A stretch of DNA of 64,000 nt from Acidobacteriota bacterium. Lineage in GTDB: Bacteria; Acidobacteriota; Terriglobia; Terriglobales; Acidobacteriaceae. Below are positions 34,391 through 43,529 of this stretch, in pieces. The first letter of the stretch is position 1, and every line of letters begins with the position of its first letter. The notes beneath the pieces are model-generated. The model was given only the letters and a program-made list of their open reading frames with translations, ran no database searches and was not told the origin of the DNA. Made by a program: the position numbers and the translations under genes. The stretch lies in the NCBI GenBank assembly GCA_021780315.1, contig JAJXYY010000047.1, forward strand, positions 1-64,000. The letters are read 5' to 3'.

Positions 34391-36190
34391 ATGTCTCGCC
34401 ACTCAACCTCATCGCTGCTGCTGGCCACACTCCTGGCCGCAACTCTGGCCCCGGCAGCAGCGATAGCAGCAGCCCAAACACCCTCCCCCGAACAACTCAA
34501 AGCCGCCGACGCGGCCTTCCACGCTGGCTATGCCGCCTTTCAAAGTAACGACCTCGCCACCGCCCACACACAGTTCGCCCGCACCGTGCAGCTTGCCCCC
34601 AACATCGCGGCCGCACACAGCGCCTACGGAGCCGTCCTGCTCGCCGAAGGCACTCCCGCCGCAGCCGTCCCCGAGCTCGAAACCGCCCAGCGCCTTGACC
34701 CCAACGACACCCAGGCACTCCTCAACCTTGGCCTCGCCTACGCCCAGCTCCACAGCTACCCGCAGGCCGTCGCCGCATTCCAGCGCCTCAATCAGAACAC
34801 CAACGCCGCCCAGGCCACTCCCCTCACCACCGAAGCCGTACTCGCCTACGCCACTGCCCTCGCCCAAACCAACCAGCTCCCCCTCGCCCAGCAGCAGCTC
34901 GAATTAGCCCTCCGCACCGACCCCACCAGCGCACCCCTGCACGACGCCCTCGGCGCACTCCTCGCCCAGCAGCAGCTCTATCCCGACGCCATCGCCCAAC
35001 TCCAGCAGGCCATCACGCTCGACCCCGCCCTCGCCCAGCCCCACTACCACCTCGGCTCCGTCTACCTTAACCAGAACTACCCCGCCGAAGCCGTCGAAGA
35101 GCTCTCCCGCGCCAACACCCTCGCCCCCCACTCCCTCGACTACACCCTCCAGCTTGGCCGTGCTCTCAGCGCCAACAGCCAGGACCAGGCCGCCATCGCC
35201 ACCCTCCGCGAAGCTACCTCCATCGACCCCTCCTCTATCCCGGCAAAATACCAGCTCGCCCTCGCCCTTCAGGCCTCCGGAGATCCAACCGCAGCCCTTC
35301 CCCTCTTCCGCAGCGTCGTCGCCGCCTGGCCCCAGTCCGATGCCGCCCTCACCAATCTCGCCCTCGCCCTCGTCCAGACCGGCGACGCCAAAACCGCCAT
35401 CCCCCTTTATCTTCACGCCCTCCAGCTCAACCCCACCAGCGCCACCCTACGCCAGGATCTAGGCGTAGCCTACCTCCAACAGAGCGACCTCGACCACGCC
35501 ATCGAACAGTTCCACGCTGGCCTCTCCCTCGAACCCGAAAACCCCCAACTCCACTACGATGTTGGCCTTGCCTTCAAGCTCAAAGACGACCTCAACGCCG
35601 CCATCCCCGAGTTCGAACAGGCCGCCAAACTCGACCCCACCCTCCCCGATCCGCCCTACACCCTCGGCGTCCTCCTCATGCAGCTCGCCCGCTTCCCCGA
35701 GAGCCGCGACCAGCTCGAACGCGCCGTTGCCCTCCGCCCCACCAACGGCGACGCCTGGTCCGTCCTCGGCAACGTCTACAAGCAGACCGACCAGCCCCAA
35801 CAGGCCATCGCCGCCCTCCGTCAGGCCATCGCCCTCCTGCCCAACCAGCCCAGCCCCCACATCACCCTCGCCGCCATCCTCGCCCAGCAGGGAGACCGCA
35901 CCGCCGCCACCGCAGAGCGCAAGATCGCAGCCGACCTCAGCCGCGTCGCCATCAGCCGCCAGCGCGCCAACTTCGCCCTCGATAGCGGCAAGCTCCTCCT
36001 CTCCCGAGGACAGCTCCCCGAAGCCATCGCCCAGCTCCGTGCAGCCATCGCCGCAGATCCCAACTACCCCGAGCCGCACCGCGCCCTCGCAGACGCCCTC
36101 ACCCGCCAGGGCCAAGCCGCTGAAGCCGCGCTCGAACGCCACAAGGCCGAGCAGCTCGACGCCACCAACCCCAAATCCACCACTCCTTGA
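34391..36190 (+). CDS. Large secreted TPR-repeat protein
   Basis: A 599-residue protein made almost entirely of tetratricopeptide repeats after a signal peptide (SSLLLATLLAATLAPAAAIAAAQ). Around 13-15 repeats run from residue 35 to 590, for example YGAVLLAEGTPAAAVPELET, LGSVYLNQNYPAEAVEELSR and LGNVYKQTDQPQQAIAALRQ. There is no catalytic motif. TACAAT lies about 10 nt before ATG 34391 and no ribosome-binding site is visible, so the mRNA could be nearly leaderless. It precedes two coupled CRTAC1 genes on the same strand, repeating the TPR-CRTAC1 pairing seen at 11-14 kb. Confidence 0.88.
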   Translation: MSRHSTSSLLLATLLAATLAPAAAIAAAQTPSPEQLKAADAAFHAGYAAFQSNDLATAHTQFARTVQLAPNIAAAHSAYGAVLLAEGTPAAAVPELETAQRLDPNDTQALLNLGLAYAQLHSYPQAVAAFQRLNQNTNAAQATPLTTEAVLAYATALAQTNQLPLAQQQLELALRTDPTSAPLHDALGALLAQQQLYPDAIAQLQQAITLDPALAQPHYHLGSVYLNQNYPAEAVEELSRANTLAPHSLDYTLQLGRALSANSQDQAAIATLREATSIDPSSIPAKYQLALALQASGDPTAALPLFRSVVAAWPQSDAALTNLALALVQTGDAKTAIPLYLHALQLNPTSATLRQDLGVAYLQQSDLDHAIEQFHAGLSLEPENPQLHYDVGLAFKLKDDLNAAIPEFEQAAKLDPTLPDPPYTLGVLLMQLARFPESRDQLERAVALRPTNGDAWSVLGNVYKQTDQPQQAIAALRQAIALLPNQPSPHITLAAILAQQGDRTAATAERKIAADLSRVAISRQRANFALDSGKLLLSRGQLPEAIAQLRAAIAADPNYPEPHRALADALTRQGQAAEAALERHKAEQLDATNPKSTTP

Positions 36191-36299
36191 CCGCCACAAT
36201 CTCCTGTCGCCAACACCCCACTCCGACGCATACAATTAGCCCGTAATTGATATACCAATCCTGCTGTCCATCGTCACCGCACCTCTACGGAGCTATCTC

Positions 36300-38198
36300 T
36301 TGAGCTGGTCTCGCCGCACCTTCCTCACCTCCCTCTCCAGCACCGCCCTGGTCCTCTCCCTCGACGATGTCCTGGCCCTCGCCGCTCCCCAGAATCCCAA
36401 TCCTCAGAACGGGCCCCTCGGCACCATGCAGATTGGCTCCCGCCCCAGCTACGACACCAAGCCCCGCCCCGCACCCAAAGGTCCCCCCTCCCCCGTCACC
36501 GGCACCCCCCTCGGCGTCACCTTCCTCGACGTTGCCCGCCAGTCCGGCCTCAACGCCAAAACCATCTACGGCGGCGAACACAAAAACAAGTTCCTGCTCG
36601 AAACCACCGGCTGCGGCGTAGCCTTCTACGACTACGACCACGACGACTGGCTCGATATCTTCCTCGTCAATGGCTCCCGCCTCGAAGGCTTCCCCGAAGC
36701 CCAGGCCCCCATCAACCGCCTCTTCAAAAACAACCGCGATGGCACCTTCACCGACGTCACCCTCAAAGCCGGCCTCGCCCACTCCGGCTGGGGACAAGGC
36801 TGCTGCGTCGGAGACTATAACAACGATGGCTGGGACGATCTCTTCGTCTCCTACTACGGCCAGAACGTCCTCTACCGCAACAACGGCAACGGAACCTTCA
36901 CCGACGTCACCAAGCAAGCTGGCCTCCTCCAGTCCACCACCCGCTGGAACTCCGGCTGCGCCTTCCTCGACTACGACCGCGACGGACACCTCGATCTCTT
37001 CGTCGCCAACTACATCGACTTCGACATCAAAACCGCACCCTTGCCCGAGGCCGCCGGATGCGCCTACAAAGGCATCCAGGTCGCCTGCGGTCCCCCCGGA
37101 CTTCAGGGCGGAAAAAACATCCTCTACCACAACAACGGCGACGGTACCTTCACCGATGTCTCCGTCAAAGCTGGCATGACCGACACCATAGGCACCTACG
37201 CCCTCTCCGTCTCCGTCGCCGACATCGACAACGACGGCTGGCCCGACATCTACGTCGCCAACGACTCCACCGCCGCCACCTTCTACCAGAACCAGAAAGA
37301 TGGCACCTTCAAGGACATGGCCATCGAAGCCGGCATCGCCTACTCCCCCGACGGAAAACCTCAGGCGGGCATGGGCGTCTCCATCGGAGACTTCAACCGC
37401 GACGGCCTCCTCGACATCGTCAAAACCAACTTCGCCGGAGACACCGACTCCCTCTACCTCAACCTCGGCGACGGAACCTTCGAAGACCACACCTACCTCT
37501 CCGGCCTCGGCGTCAACACCCGCTACCTCGGCTGGGGAGTCGGCTTCTTCGACATGGACAACGACGGCTGGCTCGACATCCTCATCTCCAACGGACACGT
37601 CTACCCCGAAGTCGACGGTACCCACATCGACGCCCCCTACGCCGAGCACAAATACCTCTACCGCAACCTCCGCAACGGCCAGTTCGAAGAAGTCACCGCC
37701 CTCGGCGGCCCCGGCATCAACGACCCCGCCGCCGCTCGTGGCTGCGCCTTCGGAGACTACGACAACGACGGCGACATCGACGTCGTCGTCAACTGCGTCA
37801 ACAGCTACCCCCAACTCCTCCGCTGCGACTCCACCCTGCCCCTCGTCCAGACCCGCAACTGGATCAAAATCCGCACCGTCGGCACCAAATCCAACCGCAC
37901 CGGCATCGGCGCACGCATCAGTGTCACCACCCCCGGCCCCACCCCCGATAAACCCTTCACCCAGATCGACGAGGTACGCTCCGGAGGCAGCTACTACTCC
38001 CAGAACGATCTCCGCATCCACTTCGGCCTCGACCACGCCGACAAGGCAGACGTCCTCATCACCTGGCCCTCCGGCGCCAAGGACACCCTCCCAGCACTCG
38101 CCGCCAACCATCTCTACGTCGTTCAGGAAGGCGGCAAAATCCTCAAAACCGTCTCCTGGGATCGTCCGGCCCATCCCACCCCCAAAGACACCAAATGA
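36300..38198 (+). CDS. Tat-exported CRTAC1 family protein
   Basis: A 632-residue protein with a twin-arginine signal (SRRTFLTS near residue 4), so it is probably exported folded. Seven FG-GAP calcium-loop motifs are seen, including DYDHDDWLDIFLVNGS, DYNNDGWDDLFVSYYG, DYDRDGHLDLFVANYI, DIDNDGWPDIYVANDS and DYDNDGDIDVVVN. They are followed by the ASPIC/UnbV tail (GGSYYSQNDLRIHFGLD, ITWPSGAKD). The start codon is TTG 36300 with GGAG 7 nt upstream. It overlaps the next CRTAC1 gene by ATGA, so the two are translated together. Biochemical function is unknown. Confidence 0.88.
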   Translation: MSWSRRTFLTSLSSTALVLSLDDVLALAAPQNPNPQNGPLGTMQIGSRPSYDTKPRPAPKGPPSPVTGTPLGVTFLDVARQSGLNAKTIYGGEHKNKFLLETTGCGVAFYDYDHDDWLDIFLVNGSRLEGFPEAQAPINRLFKNNRDGTFTDVTLKAGLAHSGWGQGCCVGDYNNDGWDDLFVSYYGQNVLYRNNGNGTFTDVTKQAGLLQSTTRWNSGCAFLDYDRDGHLDLFVANYIDFDIKTAPLPEAAGCAYKGIQVACGPPGLQGGKNILYHNNGDGTFTDVSVKAGMTDTIGTYALSVSVADIDNDGWPDIYVANDSTAATFYQNQKDGTFKDMAIEAGIAYSPDGKPQAGMGVSIGDFNRDGLLDIVKTNFAGDTDSLYLNLGDGTFEDHTYLSGLGVNTRYLGWGVGFFDMDNDGWLDILISNGHVYPEVDGTHIDAPYAEHKYLYRNLRNGQFEEVTALGGPGINDPAAARGCAFGDYDNDGDIDVVVNCVNSYPQLLRCDSTLPLVQTRNWIKIRTVGTKSNRTGIGARISVTTPGPTPDKPFTQIDEVRSGGSYYSQNDLRIHFGLDHADKADVLITWPSGAKDTLPALAANHLYVVQEGGKILKTVSWDRPAHPTPKDTK

Positions 38199-39979
38199 CC
38201 GTAAGTTTGAAATCGCTTCATCCTTCGCGTAGCGGAGGAACTGCCCTTCTCTCCTGGCTGCTGGTCCTGCTCTGTGCCATCTCTGTCATGAGTTACGCCC
38301 AGACTACCCCCTACCCCGCCACCACCCAGCACCCCGCCCCTGCCTGGTTCATCGACGTCGCCGCCAAAGCCGGTATCACTGTCCGCAACGTCAACGGCGG
38401 CATCGAGGCCAAGCACTACATCATCGAGTCCACCGGCTCCGGCGTCGCTATCCTCGACTACGACCGCGACGGCTGGCCCGACATCTTCCTCGTCAACGGC
38501 TCCACCCTCCCCGGCCAGAAGCTTGCCGAAGCCCCGACCAGCCACCTCTTCCGCAACAATCACGACGGCACCTTCACCGACGTCACCGTCAAAGCTGGAC
38601 TCGTCTCCACCGGCTGGGGCCAGGGTGCCTGCGTCGGAGACTACGATAACGATGGCTTTGACGACATCTACGTCACCGGCTACGGCAAAGGACGCCTCTT
38701 CCACAACCAGCGCAACGGAACCTTCCAGGAAGTCGCCCAGCAAGCCGGTGTCGCTGGCACCGGCACCGAGTGGGGCACCGGCTGCGCCTTCATCGACTAC
38801 GACCGCGACGGCAAACTCGATCTCGCCATCGCCAACTACGTCCACTTCGACCTCAACCACACCCCCGCCCCCGGACAGATGGCTGGCTGCATCTGGAAGG
38901 GCGTCCCCGTCATGTGCGGCCCCCGTGGCCTCGACCACGCACCCAACATCCTCTACCACAACCTCGGTAGCGCCACCCCCAACGGCCCCGTCACCTTTCA
39001 GGACGTCAGCATCACCAGCGGATTCCAGAAAACCGCAGCCCACTACTGCTTCTCCATCACCACCCTCGACTACAACGAAGACGGCTGGCCAGACCTCTAC
39101 GTCGCCTGCGACTCCACCCCCGCCATCCTCTACCGCAACAACCACGACGGAACCTTCACCGATACCGGCGCGGACTCCGGCGTTGCCTTCAACGAAGACG
39201 GACGCGAACAGGCAGGCATGGGCTCCACCGCTGCCGACTACGACGGCGACGGACATATCGACCTCTTCAAAACCAACTTCTCCGACGACACCAGCACCCT
39301 CTACCACAACAACGCCGACGGCACCTTCACCGACAACACCCACATCGCCGGACTCGCCATCAACACCGACGCCCTCGGCTGGGGAGCCATGTTCGCCGAC
39401 GTCGACAACGATGGCTGGCCAGACCTCCTCGTCGTCAACGGACACGTCTACCCCGAGGTCGACTCCGCCAAACTCGGCTCCAACTACCGCGAGCCACGCT
39501 TCCTCTACTACAACTTAGGCAACGGAAAATTCAGCGATCTCAGCAAATCCGCTGGCCCAGCCCTCCTCCAACCCCAGTCCAGCCGCGGCCTCGCCATCGC
39601 AGACCTCTTCAACGACGGACGCCTCGAAGCCGTCGTCAACAACCTCAGCGACCTGCCTATGCTGCTCGTCAATCAGGCAAAAAATCAAAACCACTGGCTA
39701 GGCCTGCACCTCGTTGGCACCGCCTCCAACCGCGACGCCATCGGCGCACATGTAACCGTCATCGGCACAAAACGCCGTTGGGTCGATGAAGTACGTAGCG
39801 GCTCTAGTTACAATTCGTCCAGCGACCTGCGCCTGCACTTCGGACTGGGTGCCGAAACCACCCTCACCGGCATCGAAGTCCGCTGGCCCACCGGCCAGAC
39901 CGAACTCTTCCCCCCACCCGCATCCCTCGACCACCACATCGAACTCATCGAAGGCACCGGCAACAAGCCTCCAAAATAA
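38195..39979 (+). CDS. Secreted CRTAC1 family protein, coupled to the preceding paralogue
   Basis: A 594-residue paralogue of the preceding protein, starting at ATG 38195 in a 4-nt overlap. The N-terminus has a Sec-type signal (LLSWLLVLLCAISVMSYAQ) rather than a Tat motif. Seven FG-GAP motifs follow (DYDRDGWPDIFLVNGS, DYDNDGFDDIYVTGYG, DYDGDGHIDLFKTNFS, DVDNDGWPDLLVVNGH), then the ASPIC/UnbV tail (SGSSYNSSSDLRLHFGLG, VRWPTGQTE). The codons just after the start (38219-38238) closely resemble an intergenic repeat found at 57.8 kb, so the N-terminus may have been recruited from repeat DNA. It converges on an Asd-like gene only 3 nt away. Confidence 0.87.
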   Translation: MTVSLKSLHPSRSGGTALLSWLLVLLCAISVMSYAQTTPYPATTQHPAPAWFIDVAAKAGITVRNVNGGIEAKHYIIESTGSGVAILDYDRDGWPDIFLVNGSTLPGQKLAEAPTSHLFRNNHDGTFTDVTVKAGLVSTGWGQGACVGDYDNDGFDDIYVTGYGKGRLFHNQRNGTFQEVAQQAGVAGTGTEWGTGCAFIDYDRDGKLDLAIANYVHFDLNHTPAPGQMAGCIWKGVPVMCGPRGLDHAPNILYHNLGSATPNGPVTFQDVSITSGFQKTAAHYCFSITTLDYNEDGWPDLYVACDSTPAILYRNNHDGTFTDTGADSGVAFNEDGREQAGMGSTAADYDGDGHIDLFKTNFSDDTSTLYHNNADGTFTDNTHIAGLAINTDALGWGAMFADVDNDGWPDLLVVNGHVYPEVDSAKLGSNYREPRFLYYNLGNGKFSDLSKSAGPALLQPQSSRGLAIADLFNDGRLEAVVNNLSDLPMLLVNQAKNQNHWLGLHLVGTASNRDAIGAHVTVIGTKRRWVDEVRSGSSYNSSSDLRLHFGLGAETTLTGIEVRWPTGQTELFPPPASLDHHIELIEGTGNKPPK

Positions 39980-39982
39980 TCC

Positions 39983-41044
39983 CTACTGCACCTTCCCCGA
40001 AGGACGCAGCTTGCGCAACTCCAGCGCGCACCAGATCGCATTCAACGCCGACAGCTTCATATTGTCCGCCGCCAGCCACAGCCAGAACCGCGTCGAACTC
40101 TCCCCATCGCTCTCGTCCCGGCTCACCCGCACCATCACGTCCTCCTGCCCCGCCGCGCTCACATTGCTCGGCGGCTCAGCCTCGCCCGTCACCACGTCGA
40201 TCTGCTCGAACGACACCGCATCCTCCACCTGCTCCAGCGTCACCCCCCGGCCAAACTCCACCAGCACCGAAGCCGTATATCCATGGAACACCGGCGCCTG
40301 CACCACCTGCAACGCCAGCTTCGGCAGCACCGCACCTCCCAACGCCGCATAGTGCGACCGTATCCGTCCCGCCGTCTCCGCCAGATTCACCTTCGCCCCA
40401 TCGCCCAGCCCAGGCAGCAGGTTGAACGCAACCTGCGCATCGTACTGCTCCTTCGGCAGCGTCTGGAACGACAGCAGATTCACCGTCTGCTGATGCATCT
40501 CATCCATCGCCAGCCGACCATGCTCCGAGGCTGGTTCCATCACCGTCGCCGCCACACTCACCAACGGCAGCGTCTCCTGCAAACACAGTGCCACCATCGC
40601 CAGCATCACCGCCGCCGGATGCGCCGCCACCACCGCCGGAGTCCGCAGATCAGGCCGCTGCGCCAACCCCGTCGCTGCACCCTCCGTCTCCATCGCACTC
40701 CACGCCAGCGGAGACCGCACCAACACTTCGCGCTCCCGCTCCAGAGCATACGTCAGGTCAATCACACTCGCCCCAGCCTGCCGAGCCTTCTGCCAGTGCT
40801 CCCGGGTCACGCCCGCTTCGCCTACAAAAAATACAAAATCCATCTTGTCGAACGAGCCGGCTTCAATCCGCTGCACCACCGCCAACTCATCGCCCGCAGC
40901 CGTCATCTGGCCCGCCGCATCTTCCTCATCGAACAACACAAAATCCGCAGTCGCCAGCAGCGACTCCTGCAGCACGTCGCTCAACTCCTTGCCCAGCAGC
41001 GACGCAGCCCCGACAATCCCAATCCGATACATTCTGTTTGCCAT
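39983..41044 (-). CDS. Aspartate-semialdehyde dehydrogenase-like (USG-1-type) protein lacking the catalytic Cys
   Basis: About 353 residues with the Asd/ArgC fold: an N-terminal nucleotide-binding part (YRIGIVGAASLLGKELSDVL) and a C-terminal Asd dimerisation domain (about 140-350; VFHGYTASVLVEF). In true aspartate-semialdehyde dehydrogenases a Cys follows Asn-Pro-Asn; here that region reads VVAAHPAAVMLAMV with no Cys. The protein is therefore probably not a dehydrogenase and resembles the USG-1 group. The start is uncertain among TTG 41062, ATG 41044 and ATG 41032. It is downstream of psd-pssA on the same strand (60-nt gap), suggesting cotranscription with phospholipid genes. Confidence 0.8.
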   Translation of the reverse strand: MANRMYRIGIVGAASLLGKELSDVLQESLLATADFVLFDEEDAAGQMTAAGDELAVVQRIEAGSFDKMDFVFFVGEAGVTREHWQKARQAGASVIDLTYALEREREVLVRSPLAWSAMETEGAATGLAQRPDLRTPAVVAAHPAAVMLAMVALCLQETLPLVSVAATVMEPASEHGRLAMDEMHQQTVNLLSFQTLPKEQYDAQVAFNLLPGLGDGAKVNLAETAGRIRSHYAALGGAVLPKLALQVVQAPVFHGYTASVLVEFGRGVTLEQVEDAVSFEQIDVVTGEAEPPSNVSAAGQEDVMVRVSRDESDGESSTRFWLWLAADNMKLSALNAIWCALELRKLRPSGKVQ

Positions 41045-41104
41045 ACGGAATCTGTAACTCAACTCTCTCTGCCGCAGCGCCTTACCCCCGCCCGCCGCAA
41101 CGTC

Positions 41105-41947
41105 TTACTTCCGTGGTCGGCTCCAGGAGTACGCCAGCCGCGCCAGCACCCCCGAAACCAGATACCCCAACGCAATAATCAACAGCACATACTCCGAGTA
41201 ACGCACAATCAGCACACCCACCAGCGCGATCAGAGCCACCATCTGGAAAGGCTGCTTGTCTCCCAGCCCAATCTCCTTGCCGCTCCAGAAACGCCAACTG
41301 CTCACCATCAGAAAACCTGTCAGCGTTATCAGGCAAAGCCAGCCCAGTGCAAACCACGGATGCTCAATCGGTGTGCCGTTCCGAAAGTGAATCACCGCCG
41401 CAATCACCCCAGCACCGGCCGGTATCGGCATCCCCACAAAATACTTGTGCCCCGGACGTCCAGGGTTCCGCGGCTGCGGATTGATGCTGATATTGAACCG
41501 CGCCAACCGGCTCGCTCCGCAGATCAAAAACAAAAAACAGATAAACACTCCAGCATGAACCAACTGGTCCCGCATCTCCACATGCGCCGGCATCAGCGGC
41601 AGCATCCGGAAACCCCAGATATACGCCAGCAAACTCGGGGCCACGCCAAACGTAATCACGTCCGCCAGCGAGTCCAGTTCCTTGCCAAAATCGCTCGTCG
41701 TACTCGTCATCCGCGCAATCCGGCCATCCAGCCCGTCGAACAGAACCGCAAAACCGATCGCCAGCGCAGCCCGATCAAAATACGCCGGGTCCGCAACCGT
41801 CCCCTGCACACTCTGCGTGATCGCGTAGTATCCCGCGGCTATATTCCCCGCCGTAAACAGCGACGGCAGAATATACATCCCGCGGCTCGGCTGACGCTTT
41901 ACCTTACCCGTCGAACCCGACACTACACCCTGCGCTTCATTCGCCAT
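41105..41947 (-). CDS. pssA: CDP-diacylglycerol-serine O-phosphatidyltransferase
   Basis: Makes phosphatidylserine from CDP-diacylglycerol and serine at the inner membrane. The 280-residue protein has several membrane helices, and the CDP-alcohol phosphatidyltransferase signature is seen as DGLDGRIAR followed by GKELDSLAD, matching DGxxAR-x8-GxxxDxxxD. ATG 41947 is chosen over an upstream in-frame start because it overlaps the psd stop as TGATG, which couples the two genes. Together with psd it gives the two-step route to phosphatidylethanolamine. The N-terminal 25 residues are polar and probably cytoplasmic. Confidence 0.93.
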   Translation of the reverse strand: MANEAQGVVSGSTGKVKRQPSRGMYILPSLFTAGNIAAGYYAITQSVQGTVADPAYFDRAALAIGFAVLFDGLDGRIARMTSTTSDFGKELDSLADVITFGVAPSLLAYIWGFRMLPLMPAHVEMRDQLVHAGVFICFLFLICGASRLARFNISINPQPRNPGRPGHKYFVGMPIPAGAGVIAAVIHFRNGTPIEHPWFALGWLCLITLTGFLMVSSWRFWSGKEIGLGDKQPFQMVALIALVGVLIVRYSEYVLLIIALGYLVSGVLARLAYSWSRPRK

Positions 41948-42606
41948 CAGGCCACCAAGGCTGCAGTCGCAGCATCCATCGTCCGTGTATCGCCAGGTAT
42001 CACAGCCAGTACCGAAGAGCCGCCGCGCACCCGCATCCCCCGCTTCACCTTCAACTCCGCTGCCGCAGGCAACAGCACATCCACCCGCGAACCAAACTTG
42101 ATCAACCCCACGCGCTGCCCTCGCTCCACGCGATCCCCTGCCTTCAGTGGGCACACAATCCGCCGCGCCAGCAACCCGGCTATCTGCTTGAAGCTCACCT
42201 CATACCCACCTGCGTCAATCACCACCAGCGTCTGCTCGTTGTGCAGCACCGACTCCGCCTTCATCGCATTCAAAAACTGCCCCGGACGCAACTCCGCCAG
42301 CTTCACCACCCCGCTCACCGGAGACCGGTTCACATGCACATCGAACACACTCAGAAAAATACTCACGCGCAGGTAGTTCCCACTCACCAGTTCCACCCAC
42401 TCCGCCTCCGTCACCAGCCCGTCGCCCGGCGAAACCACCAGCCCCGGTTCCGTCGGTATCACCCGCTTCGGATCACGGAAAAACCACAGAAAAAACATCG
42501 CCAACACAACCGGCAAACTCACCAAAGCATACGAATGAGTCAAGGTCCACAATATGACCGCAACCACCCCTAAACCCAACCCGTAGAAATATCCGTCTCG
42601 AACCAT
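41947..42606 (-). CDS. psd: Phosphatidylserine decarboxylase proenzyme
   Basis: Converts phosphatidylserine to phosphatidylethanolamine; a membrane-bound, self-cleaving pyruvoyl enzyme. The 219-residue length fits the short (Psd-A type) branch. Two hydrophobic segments lie near the N-terminus ([15 protein letters not shown] and [16 protein letters not shown]). [12 protein letters not shown] supplies the conserved His region, and [11 protein letters not shown] contains the Gly-Ser self-cleavage site. ATG 42606 is preferred to the longer frame from 42666 because it starts just before the first membrane segment. Its stop overlaps the pssA start (TGATG). Confidence 0.92.
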   Translation of the reverse strand: MVRDGYFYGLGLGVVAVILWTLTHSYALVSLPVVLAMFFLWFFRDPKRVIPTEPGLVVSPGDGLVTEAEWVELVSGNYLRVSIFLSVFDVHVNRSPVSGVVKLAELRPGQFLNAMKAESVLHNEQTLVVIDAGGYEVSFKQIAGLLARRIVCPLKAGDRVERGQRVGLIKFGSRVDVLLPAAAELKVKRGMRVRGGSSVLAVIPGDTRTMDAATAALVA

Positions 42607-42740
42607 AAGTAGCTCGATTATACGGCCATACACTCCACAGCTATACCCCGAAGCAGCCACCACCACTCCGATCCCTCACCATCGCAACAGACACACATCC
42701 CCCACAGCCCCTACAATCCAACCCTTCCGTGTCTCAGCCT

Positions 42741-42977
42741 CTACATCTGCTCTGCATACGAGCCGGCACTCTGCCGCCGAACCCGTTCCACCTCATCCTT
42801 CAGCCGCAGCTTCAGCTTCTTCAGACGAACCTCTTCCAGCTTCTCTGCTTCCGTCAGAAACGACTTCGACCGCAGAGTCTCCAGCCGACGGTCATACAAG
42901 CTGTGTTCCTGCATCAACCGGGGAATCGACGGCAGCGCCGGTGTCACCGGCATCTCCGTAAACTTTGCAGTTTGCAT
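42741..42977 (-). CDS. Small DUF465-type protein
   Basis: A 78-residue, highly charged helical protein resembling the DUF465 (YdcH-like) family. The C-terminal half (SLYDRRLETLRS through KLKLRLKDEVERVRRQ) is a likely alpha-hairpin with Lys/Leu/Glu repeats. ATG 42977 has GGAGG about 8 nt upstream; an in-frame start at 43007 is less likely. Function of the family is unknown. It stands alone between rimI and psd on the same strand, with short gaps on either side. Confidence 0.7.
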   Translation of the reverse strand: MQTAKFTEMPVTPALPSIPRLMQEHSLYDRRLETLRSKSFLTEAEKLEEVRLKKLKLRLKDEVERVRRQSAGSYAEQM

Positions 42978-43061
42978 CAGGCATACCTCCAGGCTCTGGC
43001 TAGGCACCGCGACAACGCCGACACGCTAACACCTTCCACCCTCCGCTGGCAAAGCCATTCT

Positions 43062-43529
43062 TCATCCCTGCCCTAACTCCAGATGCATCAACAACGCATC
43101 CTCCTCAGGCTCCCGGTAGTACCCTCGCCGCCGCCCCACCTCGCAAAATCCCAGCCCTCGATACAGTGCGATCGCCCCCTCGCTCCCCACCCGGACCTCC
43201 AACTCCACCTCCGCCGCACCCTCCCTCCGGCACCACGCCACCACCGCTTCGCACAACTCCCGACCCACGCCCAGCCGCCGCGCTTCCGCCGCCACCGCAA
43301 CACTCTCAATCTCGCCCACACCCGCCGCCACCTTACCCACTGCAAACCCCACCAGCCCGCGCCCCATCTCCGCCACCAGCAGACACCGCACCAAGCTCTC
43401 CCCCTCCGCTCCTACCATCCCCGCATACTCCGCCAACGCCCAGTGCGGAGCCGTGGCCGCTGACCGCTCCAGCGCCACCACCCCCGCAACATCCGCCGCC
43501 GTCGCCTTACGAATCACCACCCCACTCAC
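43062..43529 (-). CDS. rimI: Ribosomal-protein S18 alanine N-acetyltransferase-like GNAT enzyme
   Basis: A 155-residue GNAT acetyltransferase that in the RimI family acetylates the N-terminus of ribosomal protein S18. The acetyl-CoA loop is RRLGVGREL (R/Q-x-x-G-x-G/A type), preceded by IESVAVAAEA. ALYRGLGFCEVGRRRGYY is the typical C-terminal RimI phrase. The start is GTG 43529, which overlaps the tsaB stop as GTGA. The tsaB-rimI pairing is common and strengthens the naming. The N-terminus IRKATAADVAGVVALERSA is also standard. Confidence 0.88.
   Translation of the reverse strand: MSGVVIRKATAADVAGVVALERSAATAPHWALAEYAGMVGAEGESLVRCLLVAEMGRGLVGFAVGKVAAGVGEIESVAVAAEARRLGVGRELCEAVVAWCRREGAAEVELEVRVGSEGAIALYRGLGFCEVGRRRGYYREPEEDALLMHLELGQG

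Noticed and set aside
34409..36235. Minus-strand frames opposite the large TPR gene
   Set aside because: Gly/Val/Glu low-complexity products; the plus-strand gene has a signal peptide and regular TPR periodicity.
36285..38174. Long open frame on the minus strand opposite the Tat-exported CRTAC1 gene
   Set aside because: Its product is a low-complexity Val/Gly/Glu/Asp string created by the C-ending codons and repeated Asp-rich motifs of the real gene; no domain or start signal.
40283..42376. Long plus-strand frame of about 697 codons opposite the Asd-like, pssA and psd genes
   Set aside because: Arg/His/Gln-rich antisense translation crossing three recognised genes; no family motifs.
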